From the NCBI GenBank assembly GCA_023416895.1, contig JAEZGQ010000147.1, positions 1 through 11,480 on the forward strand: a stretch of 11,480 bases of DNA. Reading direction: 5' to 3'. The position numbers and the translations under genes were made by a program. The notes beneath the pieces are model-generated. The model was not told the origin of the DNA. It worked only from the letters and a program-made list of their open reading frames with translations, and did no database searches. How positions within the stretch are numbered: the first letter of the stretch is position 1; every line of letters begins with the position of its first letter. The DNA comes from Bacillota bacterium. Lineage in GTDB: Bacteria; Bacillota; Clostridia; Christensenellales; CAG-138. Positions 1 to 5,928 of this stretch are shown piece by piece.

Positions 1-463
1 GGCGGATTTGATCCGGCGTGATCTCGCCCAAATTCACAAGCATCTGCGGCACACTGTGGTCTAGCGTACGATGCAAAAGCCCGCCGTTGCGGAAAAGATA
101 AAGCCTGCTGTCACCTACATGCGCATACTGCGCCATTTCGCCGTCTACAACAAGCAAAACTGCCGTGGTTTTCATGGCATCCGGGCAACTTAAAAGCTGT
201 TGCTTTAAAAGAAGCTCCTCCTGCGCGCCGCGTATGGCATCCGCAAGAAATGCCGCTGCATCTTTTTTTTGCTCGAGCTGGCGGCGATAAGCATTTTCAA
301 AGCTTTGGCATACGAGCTTCGAGGCTTCATCGCCACGTCCATGCCCCCCCAAACCGTCGCACACCGCAAAACAACCGCAGTCCCCCGCGGCAACAGCAAA
401 GGCCGAATCCTCATTTACTTTTCTGCCGCCAGCATCCGTAAAGGTGAAATGTGAAAGCTTCAT
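1..463 (-). CDS. PP2C-family Ser/Thr protein phosphatase, partial (C-terminus off window)
   Basis: The visible 154 residues are the N-terminal part of a metal-dependent PP2C phosphatase, which removes phosphate from Ser/Thr (in bacteria often opposing Hanks-type kinases). Seen directly: an N-E-D motif at residues 17-19, the metal-binding core CDGLGGHG at 35-42, a TTAVLLV strand at 99-105 and HVGDSRLYLFRNG at 115-127, followed by the T-x-DHS motif (133-137). Bacterial PP2Cs are usually about 240-260 residues, so roughly 90-100 residues lie beyond position 1. The ATG at 461-463 is preceded by a GGATGGAG ribosome site and starts right at the family's usual N-terminus. The gene is divergent from the aldo/keto reductase. 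Its partner kinase, if any, is not in view. Family assignment is secure; the target is unknown. Confidence 0.92.
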   Translation of the reverse strand, partial: MKLSHFTFTDAGGRKVNEDSAFAVAAGDCGCFAVCDGLGGHGRGDEASKLVCQSFENAYRRQLEQKKDAAAFLADAIRGAQEELLLKQQLLSCPDAMKTTAVLLVVDGEMAQYAHVGDSRLYLFRNGGLLHRTLDHSVPQMLVNLGEITPDQIR

Positions 464-478
464 AAACGCTCCATCCTG

Positions 479-507
479 TTGCGTCGCCGATTTCTATCCG
501 TTACAAT
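479..507 (+). promoter_or_regulatory. Possible promoter of the aldo/keto reductase
   Basis: On the plus strand TTGCGT (479-484) stands 17 bases before TACAAT (502-507), which matches the consensus -10 at 5 of 6 positions; the -35 match is only 3 of 6. Transcription would begin near 514, about 73 bases before the reductase ATG. Its -10 lies 1 base from the oppositely oriented -10 of the PP2C gene. A second candidate -35, TTGACG at 545-550, was set aside because its transcript would begin inside or after the ribosome site. Confidence 0.35.
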
Positions 508-508
508 C

Positions 509-537
509 ATTATAAGCGCAGGCGTTTTAAGTCGCAA
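509..537 (-). promoter_or_regulatory. Predicted promoter of the PP2C gene
   Basis: Read on the minus strand, a -35 element TTGCGA (532-537) is followed after exactly 17 bases by a perfect -10 element TATAAT (509-514). Transcription would start near 502, giving a leader of about 40 bases before the ATG at 463. This is a housekeeping sigma-A type match (4/6 and 6/6); it is inferred from sequence only. Confidence 0.55.
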
Positions 538-586
538 ACCCCTTTTGACGGAAAGAATGCCTGACTTTTAACAGGAGGCAACAATC

Positions 587-1537
587 ATGCAATACAGAAA
601 ACTAGGCAAAACGGGCTTGAAAGTAAGCGAAATAAGCCTTGGAAGCTGGCTTACCTACGGCAACTCCGTTGAGATGCGGGCCGCGGAAGAAACCATTGAC
701 CGCGCCTATGAACTGGGCATCAACTTTTTTGACACAGCAAACGTTTATGCACGCGGCGAGGCGGAAAAAGTGGTTGGACGCGCGTTAAAAAAATACGCGC
801 GCGATTCGTACGTCCTCTCCACAAAGGTGTTCTTCCCCATGGGAGAAGGGCCCAACGACAGCGGCCTTTCCCGCAAGCATATTTTTGAGCAGCTACACGC
901 GAGCCTGAAGCGGCTTGACCGCGAGTATGTGGACATTCTTTTTTGCCACAGGTATGATGCGCAAACGCCCGTATACGAAACGCTTCGCACCATAGATGAC
1001 CTGATCCGTCAAGGCAAGGTGCTTTATGCCGGCATCAGCGAGTGGACGGCCGCGCAGGTGCAGGAGGCTTTGCACATTGCCGACAGGTATTTGCTCGACA
1101 GGATTGTCGTTAATCAGCCGCTTTACAACATGCTTGACCGTAAAATTGAAGCGGAAATCATACCTGTGTGTGAGGAGAACGGCATTGGACAGGTTGTATT
1201 TTCGCCTTTGGCACAGGGGTTTTTAACGGGCAAGTACAAAGACCCCTCCTCTGTTCCTGCCGGAAGCCGCGCCGCAAACGACAAGGTGAACGTTTTTATC
1301 ATGAACCGCTACTGGAACGACGCCACATTTGAAAAAATACGGCGCATTCAAAACATTGCGGATGATGCGGGTATTCCAATGGCTGCCCTTGCACTTAGGT
1401 GGGTACTGCGCGAGCCAAACGTTGCAAGCGCGATTGTCGGTGCGAGCCGTCCGGCGCAGATCGAGGAGAATGCGAAGGCCTCGGGTCTTGTTATTTCCCC
1501 GGATGTATTTGAAGCGCTCGATGAGATTTTGCTGTAA
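587..1537 (+). CDS. Aldo/keto reductase (Kv-beta/AKR6-like)
   Basis: A 316-residue NAD(P)H-dependent oxidoreductase of the (beta/alpha)8 aldo/keto reductase family, acting on aldehydes or ketones in the cytoplasm. The catalytic tetrad is complete: Asp49 and Tyr54 in FFDTANVY, Lys80 in STKVFF and His121 in ILFCHRYD. The RLDREYVDILFCHRYD segment and the C-terminal SAIVGASRP with QIEEN (nucleotide-cofactor phosphate-binding region) resemble the Kv-channel beta-subunit type reductases. Length fits the family. The ATG at 587 follows AGGAGG (573-578) at a suitable distance. The gene appears monocistronic, with a divergent promoter region upstream and a terminator 19 bases after the stop. The substrate cannot be predicted. 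Confidence 0.95.
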   Translation: MQYRKLGKTGLKVSEISLGSWLTYGNSVEMRAAEETIDRAYELGINFFDTANVYARGEAEKVVGRALKKYARDSYVLSTKVFFPMGEGPNDSGLSRKHIFEQLHASLKRLDREYVDILFCHRYDAQTPVYETLRTIDDLIRQGKVLYAGISEWTAAQVQEALHIADRYLLDRIVVNQPLYNMLDRKIEAEIIPVCEENGIGQVVFSPLAQGFLTGKYKDPSSVPAGSRAANDKVNVFIMNRYWNDATFEKIRRIQNIADDAGIPMAALALRWVLREPNVASAIVGASRPAQIEENAKASGLVISPDVFEALDEILL

Positions 1538-1556
1538 CGTAGATAAAACCTTAAAC

Positions 1557-1582
1557 GGCCCGCCAAATGGCGGGCCGCTTTT
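1557..1582 (+). terminator. Rho-independent terminator of the aldo/keto reductase
   Basis: An 8-bp perfect GC-rich stem, GGCCCGCC (1557-1564) and GGCGGGCC (1569-1576), closes an AAAT loop and is followed by GCTTTT. On the opposite strand it lies just after the stop of the convergent J-domain gene, but the T-tract there is interrupted, so it serves that gene less well. Confidence 0.85.
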
Positions 1583-1585
1583 CTG

Positions 1586-2044
1586 TTAGGAGTCCTCTGT
1601 TAACTTACGATACATATCCATCATTTCCGTAAACTTTTTTGCGTCACCGCCGTGATCCGGGTGGTAACGCATCGCCAGCTCGCGAAACCTCCGCTTTACA
1701 GCGGCGCGGTCGGCATCATGAGGCAGTCCAAAGCGCATCAAAAGCTCCGGGTCGTAAATCGCGGCCTGTGCAATTCCGTTTTCCCGATAGTAACGGTAGT
1801 ACACATAAAAAAAGAATTCGTCGGCAACTTCCTTCAATGCCTCTTTATCCATCCCGCACAAAACGGCAAGCGGATACTTTGCCCGCAGCGAAGCAAACCC
1901 GTGAAGATCAAAAAATTCATCCCAAACAAGGCGCCTGCCCTCGGGCGGCACAACGGTATTGAAGCGGATTTTGCATTCTAGTTTTTTCAGGCTTCGGATG
2001 CTTTTTTTAATGAAGTCAACCTCGCCTATGCTACTACAAGACAA
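1586..2044 (-). CDS. Small J-domain (DnaJ-like) protein
   Basis: A 152-residue protein with a J-domain at its C-terminus (about 97-152): helix II RAAVKRRFRELAMRY, the invariant HPD tripeptide at 128-130, then a helix-III-like FTEMMDMYRKL. J-domains stimulate the ATPase of Hsp70/DnaK. There is no Gly/Phe-rich region or zinc-finger domain, so this is a class III-type J protein and not DnaJ itself. The first 95 residues are not a domain I recognise; they are rich in aromatic residues (DEFFFYVYYRYY) and probably form the client or adaptor part. The start is TTG at 2042-2044; no ATG lies at a suitable place, and an excellent ribosome site decides it. It is convergent with the reductase and stands alone. 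Cytoplasmic; no signal or membrane segment seen. Confidence 0.87.
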   Translation of the reverse strand: MSCSSIGEVDFIKKSIRSLKKLECKIRFNTVVPPEGRRLVWDEFFDLHGFASLRAKYPLAVLCGMDKEALKEVADEFFFYVYYRYYRENGIAQAAIYDPELLMRFGLPHDADRAAVKRRFRELAMRYHPDHGGDAKKFTEMMDMYRKLTEDS

Positions 2045-2058
2045 AGAACGTTTCCTCC
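2042..2058 (-). promoter_or_regulatory. Ribosome binding site fixing a TTG start
   Basis: On the minus strand GGAGGAAA (2051-2058) is followed by a 6-base spacer and TTG (2042-2044), in frame with the J-domain protein. The strength and spacing of this site support TTG as the true initiation codon. Confidence 0.8.
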
Positions 2059-2094
2059 GGAATCGGATCGTTGAGAAGTGTTGCCGATATTTTT

Positions 2095-2123
2095 ATGCTA
2101 GCCCATTTGAACCCGACGGTCAA
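2095..2123 (-). promoter_or_regulatory. Predicted promoter of the J-domain gene
   Basis: On the minus strand TTGACC (2118-2123, 5/6 match to -35) is followed after 17 bases by TAGCAT (2095-2100, 4/6 match to -10). Transcription would start near 2088, about 44 bases before the TTG start. It lies just downstream of the terminator that closes the XdhC operon, which supports independent transcription of the J-domain gene. Confidence 0.5.
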
Positions 2124-2127
2124 GCGC

Positions 2128-2158
2128 AAAAAGCGACTTCGTTAGAAGGCGCTTTTTT
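2128..2158 (-). terminator. Terminator after the transporter-XdhC operon
   Basis: The hairpin pairs AAAGCG plus CTTC (2130-2140, one internal mismatch) with GAAG plus CGCTTT (2145-2155) around a GTTA loop. Read on the minus strand it ends in five T, 15 bases or so after the XdhC stop at 2173. The plus-strand reading also ends in six T, so the structure could work in both directions. Confidence 0.72.
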
Positions 2159-2172
2159 ATAAGGTACTTTTT

Positions 2173-3198
2173 CTATAAGGAGTGTTTTGCAAGCTCCGCG
2201 CGCTTCAGGATCATTTCTGCGGCAATGCTGATGGCGATTTCCGCCGGCGTTTCTCCCTGAATGGGAAGCCCGATGGGCGAATGTACGCGCGAAAGCTCCG
2301 CTTCGTCAATACCTGCCTCTACAAGCCTTTTGAACGTAGAAGCAATTTTATGTTTGCTGCCAATCATACCGATGTAGCAGGCGTCGGTGCGCATCACCTG
2401 TTCGAGCACTTGATAGTCGGCTTGATGGCCACGCGTCATGATCACAACATAGTCTTTGGGGGTTATGGTGACCTTTTCAAAAATATTCGTAAACGACCCG
2501 ACCATTGTCGCTGTGGCCTTTGGAAAAAGCTCCGCTGCCGCAAACATTTCCCGGCCCTCGTATACCACGGGGCGGAAGCCCACATGCGCAAGCACCGGCA
2601 CAAGCTCCTGTGCAACGTGCCCGCCGCCAAACACATACACATAACCCGACTGTACAAGAGGCTCTACATAAAAGGAGGGCTCTTGCTTTTTCAACACACC
2701 GCTGCTCTTTAACAGAGGCCTCACATCCTCCACAGGTAGATCTACATACTTTAGCCCTTCTTTTTCCTCGTAAACACCAAGTCCCACCTGTCGCCCTTCG
2801 AAAACAAGCGTAATCAGCCATGCGTCCTCATTTTTATCGAACAGCGAAACAATGTGTTCCAGCTTCTTCCTCTCAGGCTCATCCTTGCCGGAGAAAAACT
2901 GAAAGTAAACCACAACCTTACCGCCGCAGATCATGCCGATATCGGCAGTTTGGTTGGGCGAAAGGTCGAAGCCTTTTGAAAAACCGGCTTTTTCACGAAG
3001 CACTTCTTTGGCTGTGAGGATGCTATGGTACTCCACCGCCCCGCCTCCAACCGTGCCAAGCGTGCTTCCATCTTCAAACACGGCCATTTTTGCACCTTTT
3101 CCGCGCGGGGTAGAGCCCGAGCTTGCGATGATGCTGCAAAGCACCGCGTCTTCCCCGCGAGAAAGCGCTTTTACAATGGCTTCAAATAAAGTTTTCAT
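2173..3198 (-). CDS. XdhC/CoxI-family molybdenum-cofactor chaperone
   Basis: A 341-residue protein of the XdhC family, known in characterised members to bind molybdenum cofactor, help sulfurate it and insert it into xanthine-dehydrogenase-type hydroxylases. The N-terminal XdhC_CoxI domain shows SSGSTPRGKGAKM (26-38) and GTVGGGAVE (48-56); the C-terminal Rossmann domain begins with GGGH (191-194) and carries RGHQADYQVLEQ, IGMIGSKHK and HSPIGLPIQGETPAEIAI. Both domains are full. The open frame extends upstream to 3465, but that part overlaps the previous gene; ATG at 3196-3198 follows a strong AGGAGG (3205-3210) with 6-base spacing. It is the last gene of the transporter operon, 74 bases after the binding protein. 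No molybdenum hydroxylase subunit is present in the window, so its client is elsewhere or the protein has another role. Confidence 0.92.
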   Translation of the reverse strand: MKTLFEAIVKALSRGEDAVLCSIIASSGSTPRGKGAKMAVFEDGSTLGTVGGGAVEYHSILTAKEVLREKAGFSKGFDLSPNQTADIGMICGGKVVVYFQFFSGKDEPERKKLEHIVSLFDKNEDAWLITLVFEGRQVGLGVYEEKEGLKYVDLPVEDVRPLLKSSGVLKKQEPSFYVEPLVQSGYVYVFGGGHVAQELVPVLAHVGFRPVVYEGREMFAAAELFPKATATMVGSFTNIFEKVTITPKDYVVIMTRGHQADYQVLEQVMRTDACYIGMIGSKHKIASTFKRLVEAGIDEAELSRVHSPIGLPIQGETPAEIAISIAAEMILKRAELAKHSL

Positions 3199-3222
3199 AG
3201 GACTCCTCCTGTATTTTATAGA

Positions 3223-3258
3223 ATTGCAGCGCGCCGGCCGCAACCGGGGCGCTGCAAT
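3223..3258 (-). other. Intergenic hairpin between binding protein and XdhC genes
   Basis: A perfect 10-bp inverted repeat, ATTGCAGCGC (3223-3232) and GCGCTGCAAT (3249-3258), surrounds a 16-base GC-rich interior that can itself pair CCGG with CCGG. It lies between the binding-protein stop and the XdhC ribosome site. No T-tract follows on the minus strand, so it is not a standard terminator. It could protect the 3' end of the upstream transporter message or lower XdhC output relative to it; which of these is inference. Confidence 0.65.
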
Positions 3259-3272
3259 GAGCATCGTACAGA

Positions 3273-4403
3273 TCAATTCTGTAGGCCAATCGAGTTGGCG
3301 ATAAGCGCGTCGTATTGTTCTTGCGTAATGTCGCTGTGGTAAAACAGGTTGAAGTAGTTTTGCACTTCGGCAAACAAGTCGTACTGTGCGGTTTCGGGAT
3401 ACAGAAGCTGCGCCATCCACATCATGCCAAGGTAGCGCTGCACAGAGGGCGGGAAGCCCAGCCAATTATACGGCCCAAAAGGAACTTCATAATAGGTTCC
3501 GTTTTTGATGGCGTTGACCTGCTGCCATATCGCATCGTCACCGGCGGCAGAAAATACGCTTCCCGGCGCAAATAAGATAACATCCGGATTCCACGCGAGG
3601 ATTTGCTCCATATCCACCTCGTTTCCGGAGCCTTTCGAGGAGGGTTCGTCAACAACAGCAAGGTTGTTGGAAAGAAGGTCGATGACCTCTGCGTGGTAGG
3701 AGCCCTGCGCGATCACGTTGAGACCGGCATCGCCCAAACAATAAAGGAGATTTGCCTTTTCAACGCTGTTAGCAATTTCAATCGTACGAGAATAGGTCGT
3801 TTCGCAGTAGGCGGCAAGCGTTTCCGCCTCGGCAGGCATGTTCAAAAGCTGGCCGAGCATACGGTACGCATCCCCCATCGTTTCCGTGGTAGCGGTAATG
3901 TGCACAAACGGTATACCTGTTTGCTCCTGCAAGCCGTCCAAATCCTCAACAACGGTATCCTTCGGCTCACCAACGTCGATTACCACTTGCACGCCGCTTG
4001 CCAGCAATGTTTCAAGGTTCAACTCACCTTTACCGCCGTAAAGCTGTCCAAGCTCGGGAAGATTGTAATATTTTTCGTCAACATACTGCTTCGCGCTTTC
4101 ATCCCATGCCGAGGCCACGCCAGCAAGCTTGTCGGGCGCAAGGGCAAATACGGCGATCTGCGCGAGCGGGCCGGAAACGGCAATTTTCTCGATATTTTTC
4201 GGCAGCTCTACCTGACGGCCGACCGAGTCCGTAAACACAAAAGTCGTACTTTCAACAACGGTGGCTTCCGTAGGCGCGGGTTCTTGCGTGGCGGTCACAG
4301 CGGGTACTGCGGTAGGTTCAACCGTTTGCGCGGGCACACAACCCGCAAGCGCCGCCAAGACCATCAAAAGCGATAGCAGCAATGCTATTTTCGTTTTCAT
4401 CAT
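3273..4403 (-). CDS. ABC transporter substrate-binding lipoprotein (TroA/FecB/BtuF-type)
   Basis: A 376-residue extracytoplasmic solute receptor of the class used with FecCD/BtuC permeases (iron chelates, cobalamin, and in some cases molybdate/tungstate). A lipoprotein signal is plain: KTK, a hydrophobic run, then lipobox LAGC with Cys22, followed by a Pro/Thr/Glu/Ala-rich linker to about residue 50. The receptor body shows TDSVGRQVELP near 58-68, the VDMEQILAWNPDVI segment at about 263-276, and a C-terminal YNWLGFPPSVQRYLG segment. Two ATGs stand together (4401-4403 and 4398-4400); the first is better placed after GGGAG. It overlaps the methyltransferase stop by 4 bases, implying translational coupling. 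The ligand cannot be read from the sequence; the neighbouring XdhC makes molybdate or tungstate one candidate. Confidence 0.93.
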   Translation of the reverse strand: MMKTKIALLLSLLMVLAALAGCVPAQTVEPTAVPAVTATQEPAPTEATVVESTTFVFTDSVGRQVELPKNIEKIAVSGPLAQIAVFALAPDKLAGVASAWDESAKQYVDEKYYNLPELGQLYGGKGELNLETLLASGVQVVIDVGEPKDTVVEDLDGLQEQTGIPFVHITATTETMGDAYRMLGQLLNMPAEAETLAAYCETTYSRTIEIANSVEKANLLYCLGDAGLNVIAQGSYHAEVIDLLSNNLAVVDEPSSKGSGNEVDMEQILAWNPDVILFAPGSVFSAAGDDAIWQQVNAIKNGTYYEVPFGPYNWLGFPPSVQRYLGMMWMAQLLYPETAQYDLFAEVQNYFNLFYHSDITQEQYDALIANSIGLQN

Positions 4404-5152
4404 TCTTGTTCTCCCAGTATTTTTTTATGAATGTCATCGGGGATATCCCCCGTATCGACCACAAGCATTCCCATCTTTTTCAAAGAAGGTAGATAATAGG
4501 GATACGCTTTGTCCGCCGTGCGAACAAGGCGCTTTTGTGCCTCCTCAGGCGAAACGTTTTGCGCCTCGCCACTCTTTGCGTAAACTTGAAAAAACAGCTG
4601 TGCATCTTCAATCGTGGCAAAGGGCTGACCGAACTCAAGTGCAAAGGTTTCGCTTTTATAAGGAATGCCCCATTCTTTAAGCTCATTTACGGCGGAAGAA
4701 AACGTATGGCTCCCGATTGGAGCCCCACCAAGATCGAACCGGTGTGTCTCCCAGTTCTTTTTGATGATTACCGCCTTGCCGCGGCACTGAAGTTTTGCAA
4801 TGCGCAGCGCTTCGTCCGTTCGGCCGAAAAAGCAGAAGATCATTGCATCATAGGGCGTTCTGGGGGCCTTATAAAAAACGTCACCCTCCATAATCTCTAG
4901 GTTGTTCACATGCTGTGCATTTGCATTGCCTTGAAGCACCAAAAGCGCCAGCGGCGAAACATCTACCGCACTTACAAAGGAAAAACGCTTTGTAAGCGCA
5001 AGGCTCAAGTAACCAAGCCCGCAGCCTGCATCGCACACATGCGAACGCAAATCAAGATGCGCGGCGATTTTTTGAGCAAGCACCTCGTAATACTCCGTAT
5101 GCTCAGAGGCATCCTTCAAAAACCGCACCATATCCGGCGTCCAAACAAACAT
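4400..5152 (-). CDS. Class I SAM-dependent methyltransferase within the transporter operon
   Basis: A 250-residue Rossmann-type methyltransferase. Motif I is VCDAGCGLGYLSLAL (39-53), the acidic ribose-binding residue is Asp64 in AVDVSP, and EGDVF (89-93) is the post-II/III acidic region; FCFFGRTDEAL follows where the substrate-selecting motif usually lies. The C-terminal 130 residues are less familiar and probably define the substrate. There is no signal peptide, so it acts in the cytoplasm. It sits between the ATPase (1-base overlap, TGATG) and the binding protein (4-base overlap), with GGAGGAGG just upstream inside the ATPase gene. Such tight packing implies a role tied to the imported ligand, for example methylating a chelator or cofactor, but this is inference. 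The acceptor is unknown. Confidence 0.9.
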   Translation of the reverse strand: MFVWTPDMVRFLKDASEHTEYYEVLAQKIAAHLDLRSHVCDAGCGLGYLSLALTKRFSFVSAVDVSPLALLVLQGNANAQHVNNLEIMEGDVFYKAPRTPYDAMIFCFFGRTDEALRIAKLQCRGKAVIIKKNWETHRFDLGGAPIGSHTFSSAVNELKEWGIPYKSETFALEFGQPFATIEDAQLFFQVYAKSGEAQNVSPEEAQKRLVRTADKAYPYYLPSLKKMGMLVVDTGDIPDDIHKKILGEQE

Positions 5153-5928
5153 CAGTCGCCCTCCTCCAAAACAGGAAACAGCACATGTCCGCGATGGGTC
5201 TTGATAAGCGCCACATCCACGCCGTAAAGCTTTTTGAGAAGCGCTTCATCAAGCACCTCCTGTGGCGCGCCGAACGCCGCCACGGAGCCAGTGAAAAGAG
5301 CAAGTATGTTATCCGCAAAGTGAAGCGCGTGCTGCGGGTTGTGCGTGGATAAAACAACTGTGTATCCTTGCTTTGTAAGCGCGCGGATTCGTTCAAGCAC
5401 GCGCTGTTGGTTTCCGTAATCCAAATTGGAGGTCGGTTCGTCCATCAAAAGCACTTTTGCCTGCTGCGCAATCGCACGCGCAATCAAAACAAGCTGTTGT
5501 TCACCACCGCTCAAGTGCAGATAGCTCTTTTTTGCAAGGTGTTCAATGCCGGTTTGGCGCATGGCGGTAAGCGCCTGTTCACGCTCATGCTCGGCGGGCG
5601 CACGGAGCATGCCCACCTGATGCGCGGTTCCCATCAGCACCATATCGGCAACGGAAAATTGAAAGGCAGGGTGGTGCGTTTGCGGAATGTAAGCGATTTT
5701 TTTCGCAAGCCGTGCAGGTCGCATGCCGCGCACATCCTCACCATTGAGCAAAATAGAACCGTGATAACCATGAAGGAGCCCCAAGATACAGCGGAAAAGC
5801 GTGCTCTTCCCCGTACCGTTTGGCCCAAGAACCGCCAGAAGCTTCCCTTCCTCGGCGGTAAAACTGACGTTGCGCAGCACCTCATGCGGGCCGTACCCAA
5901 ACGAAAGGTTTGTTACCTCAATGCTCAC
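5152..5928 (-). CDS. ABC transporter ATP-binding protein (FecE/BtuD-type)
   Basis: A 258-residue ATPase that powers import through the neighbouring FecCD-type permease. All nucleotide-binding motifs are present: Walker A GPNGTGKST (35-43), Q-loop IAYIPQ (78-83), signature LSGGEQQ (139-145), Walker B VLLMDEP (159-165), D-loop SNLD and the switch His196 in STH. The sequence is closest in style to COG1120 cobalamin/iron-chelate ATPases. The start is GTG at 5926-5928, supported by a strong ribosome site; it overlaps the permease stop by the GTGA arrangement, and its own stop overlaps the methyltransferase ATG by one base. A membrane-associated cytoplasmic subunit. Confidence 0.96.
   Translation of the reverse strand: MSIEVTNLSFGYGPHEVLRNVSFTAEEGKLLAVLGPNGTGKSTLFRCILGLLHGYHGSILLNGEDVRGMRPARLAKKIAYIPQTHHPAFQFSVADMVLMGTAHQVGMLRAPAEHEREQALTAMRQTGIEHLAKKSYLHLSGGEQQLVLIARAIAQQAKVLLMDEPTSNLDYGNQQRVLERIRALTKQGYTVVLSTHNPQHALHFADNILALFTGSVAAFGAPQEVLDEALLKKLYGVDVALIKTHRGHVLFPVLEEGD

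Noticed and set aside
263..350. T8 (263-270) and C7 (344-350) homopolymer runs in the PP2C gene as phase-variation tracts
   Set aside because: Both are short and encode conserved in-frame sequence (C7 codes for the two Gly of DGLGGH). Such runs occur by chance, and nothing else suggests switching.
2182..2712. 176-codon plus-strand open frame opposite XdhC
   Set aside because: Shadow of a well-supported gene; no ribosome site or domain seen.
3215..3220. TATAAA as a -10 element of a separate XdhC promoter (minus strand)
   Set aside because: The best -35 at 17 bases (TTGCGG) matches only 3/6, and transcription would begin inside the ribosome site, so a functional promoter is unlikely.
3199..3465. 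Upstream extension of the XdhC frame to give 430 residues
   Set aside because: The extra part overlaps the end of the binding-protein gene and crosses the hairpin; the family's N-terminus and a strong ribosome site both point to ATG at 3198.
3603..4376. 257-codon plus-strand open frame opposite the binding-protein gene
   Set aside because: It is an antisense shadow: the minus-strand frame has a lipoprotein signal and family motifs, while this one has no recognisable domain and a basic, low-complexity composition.
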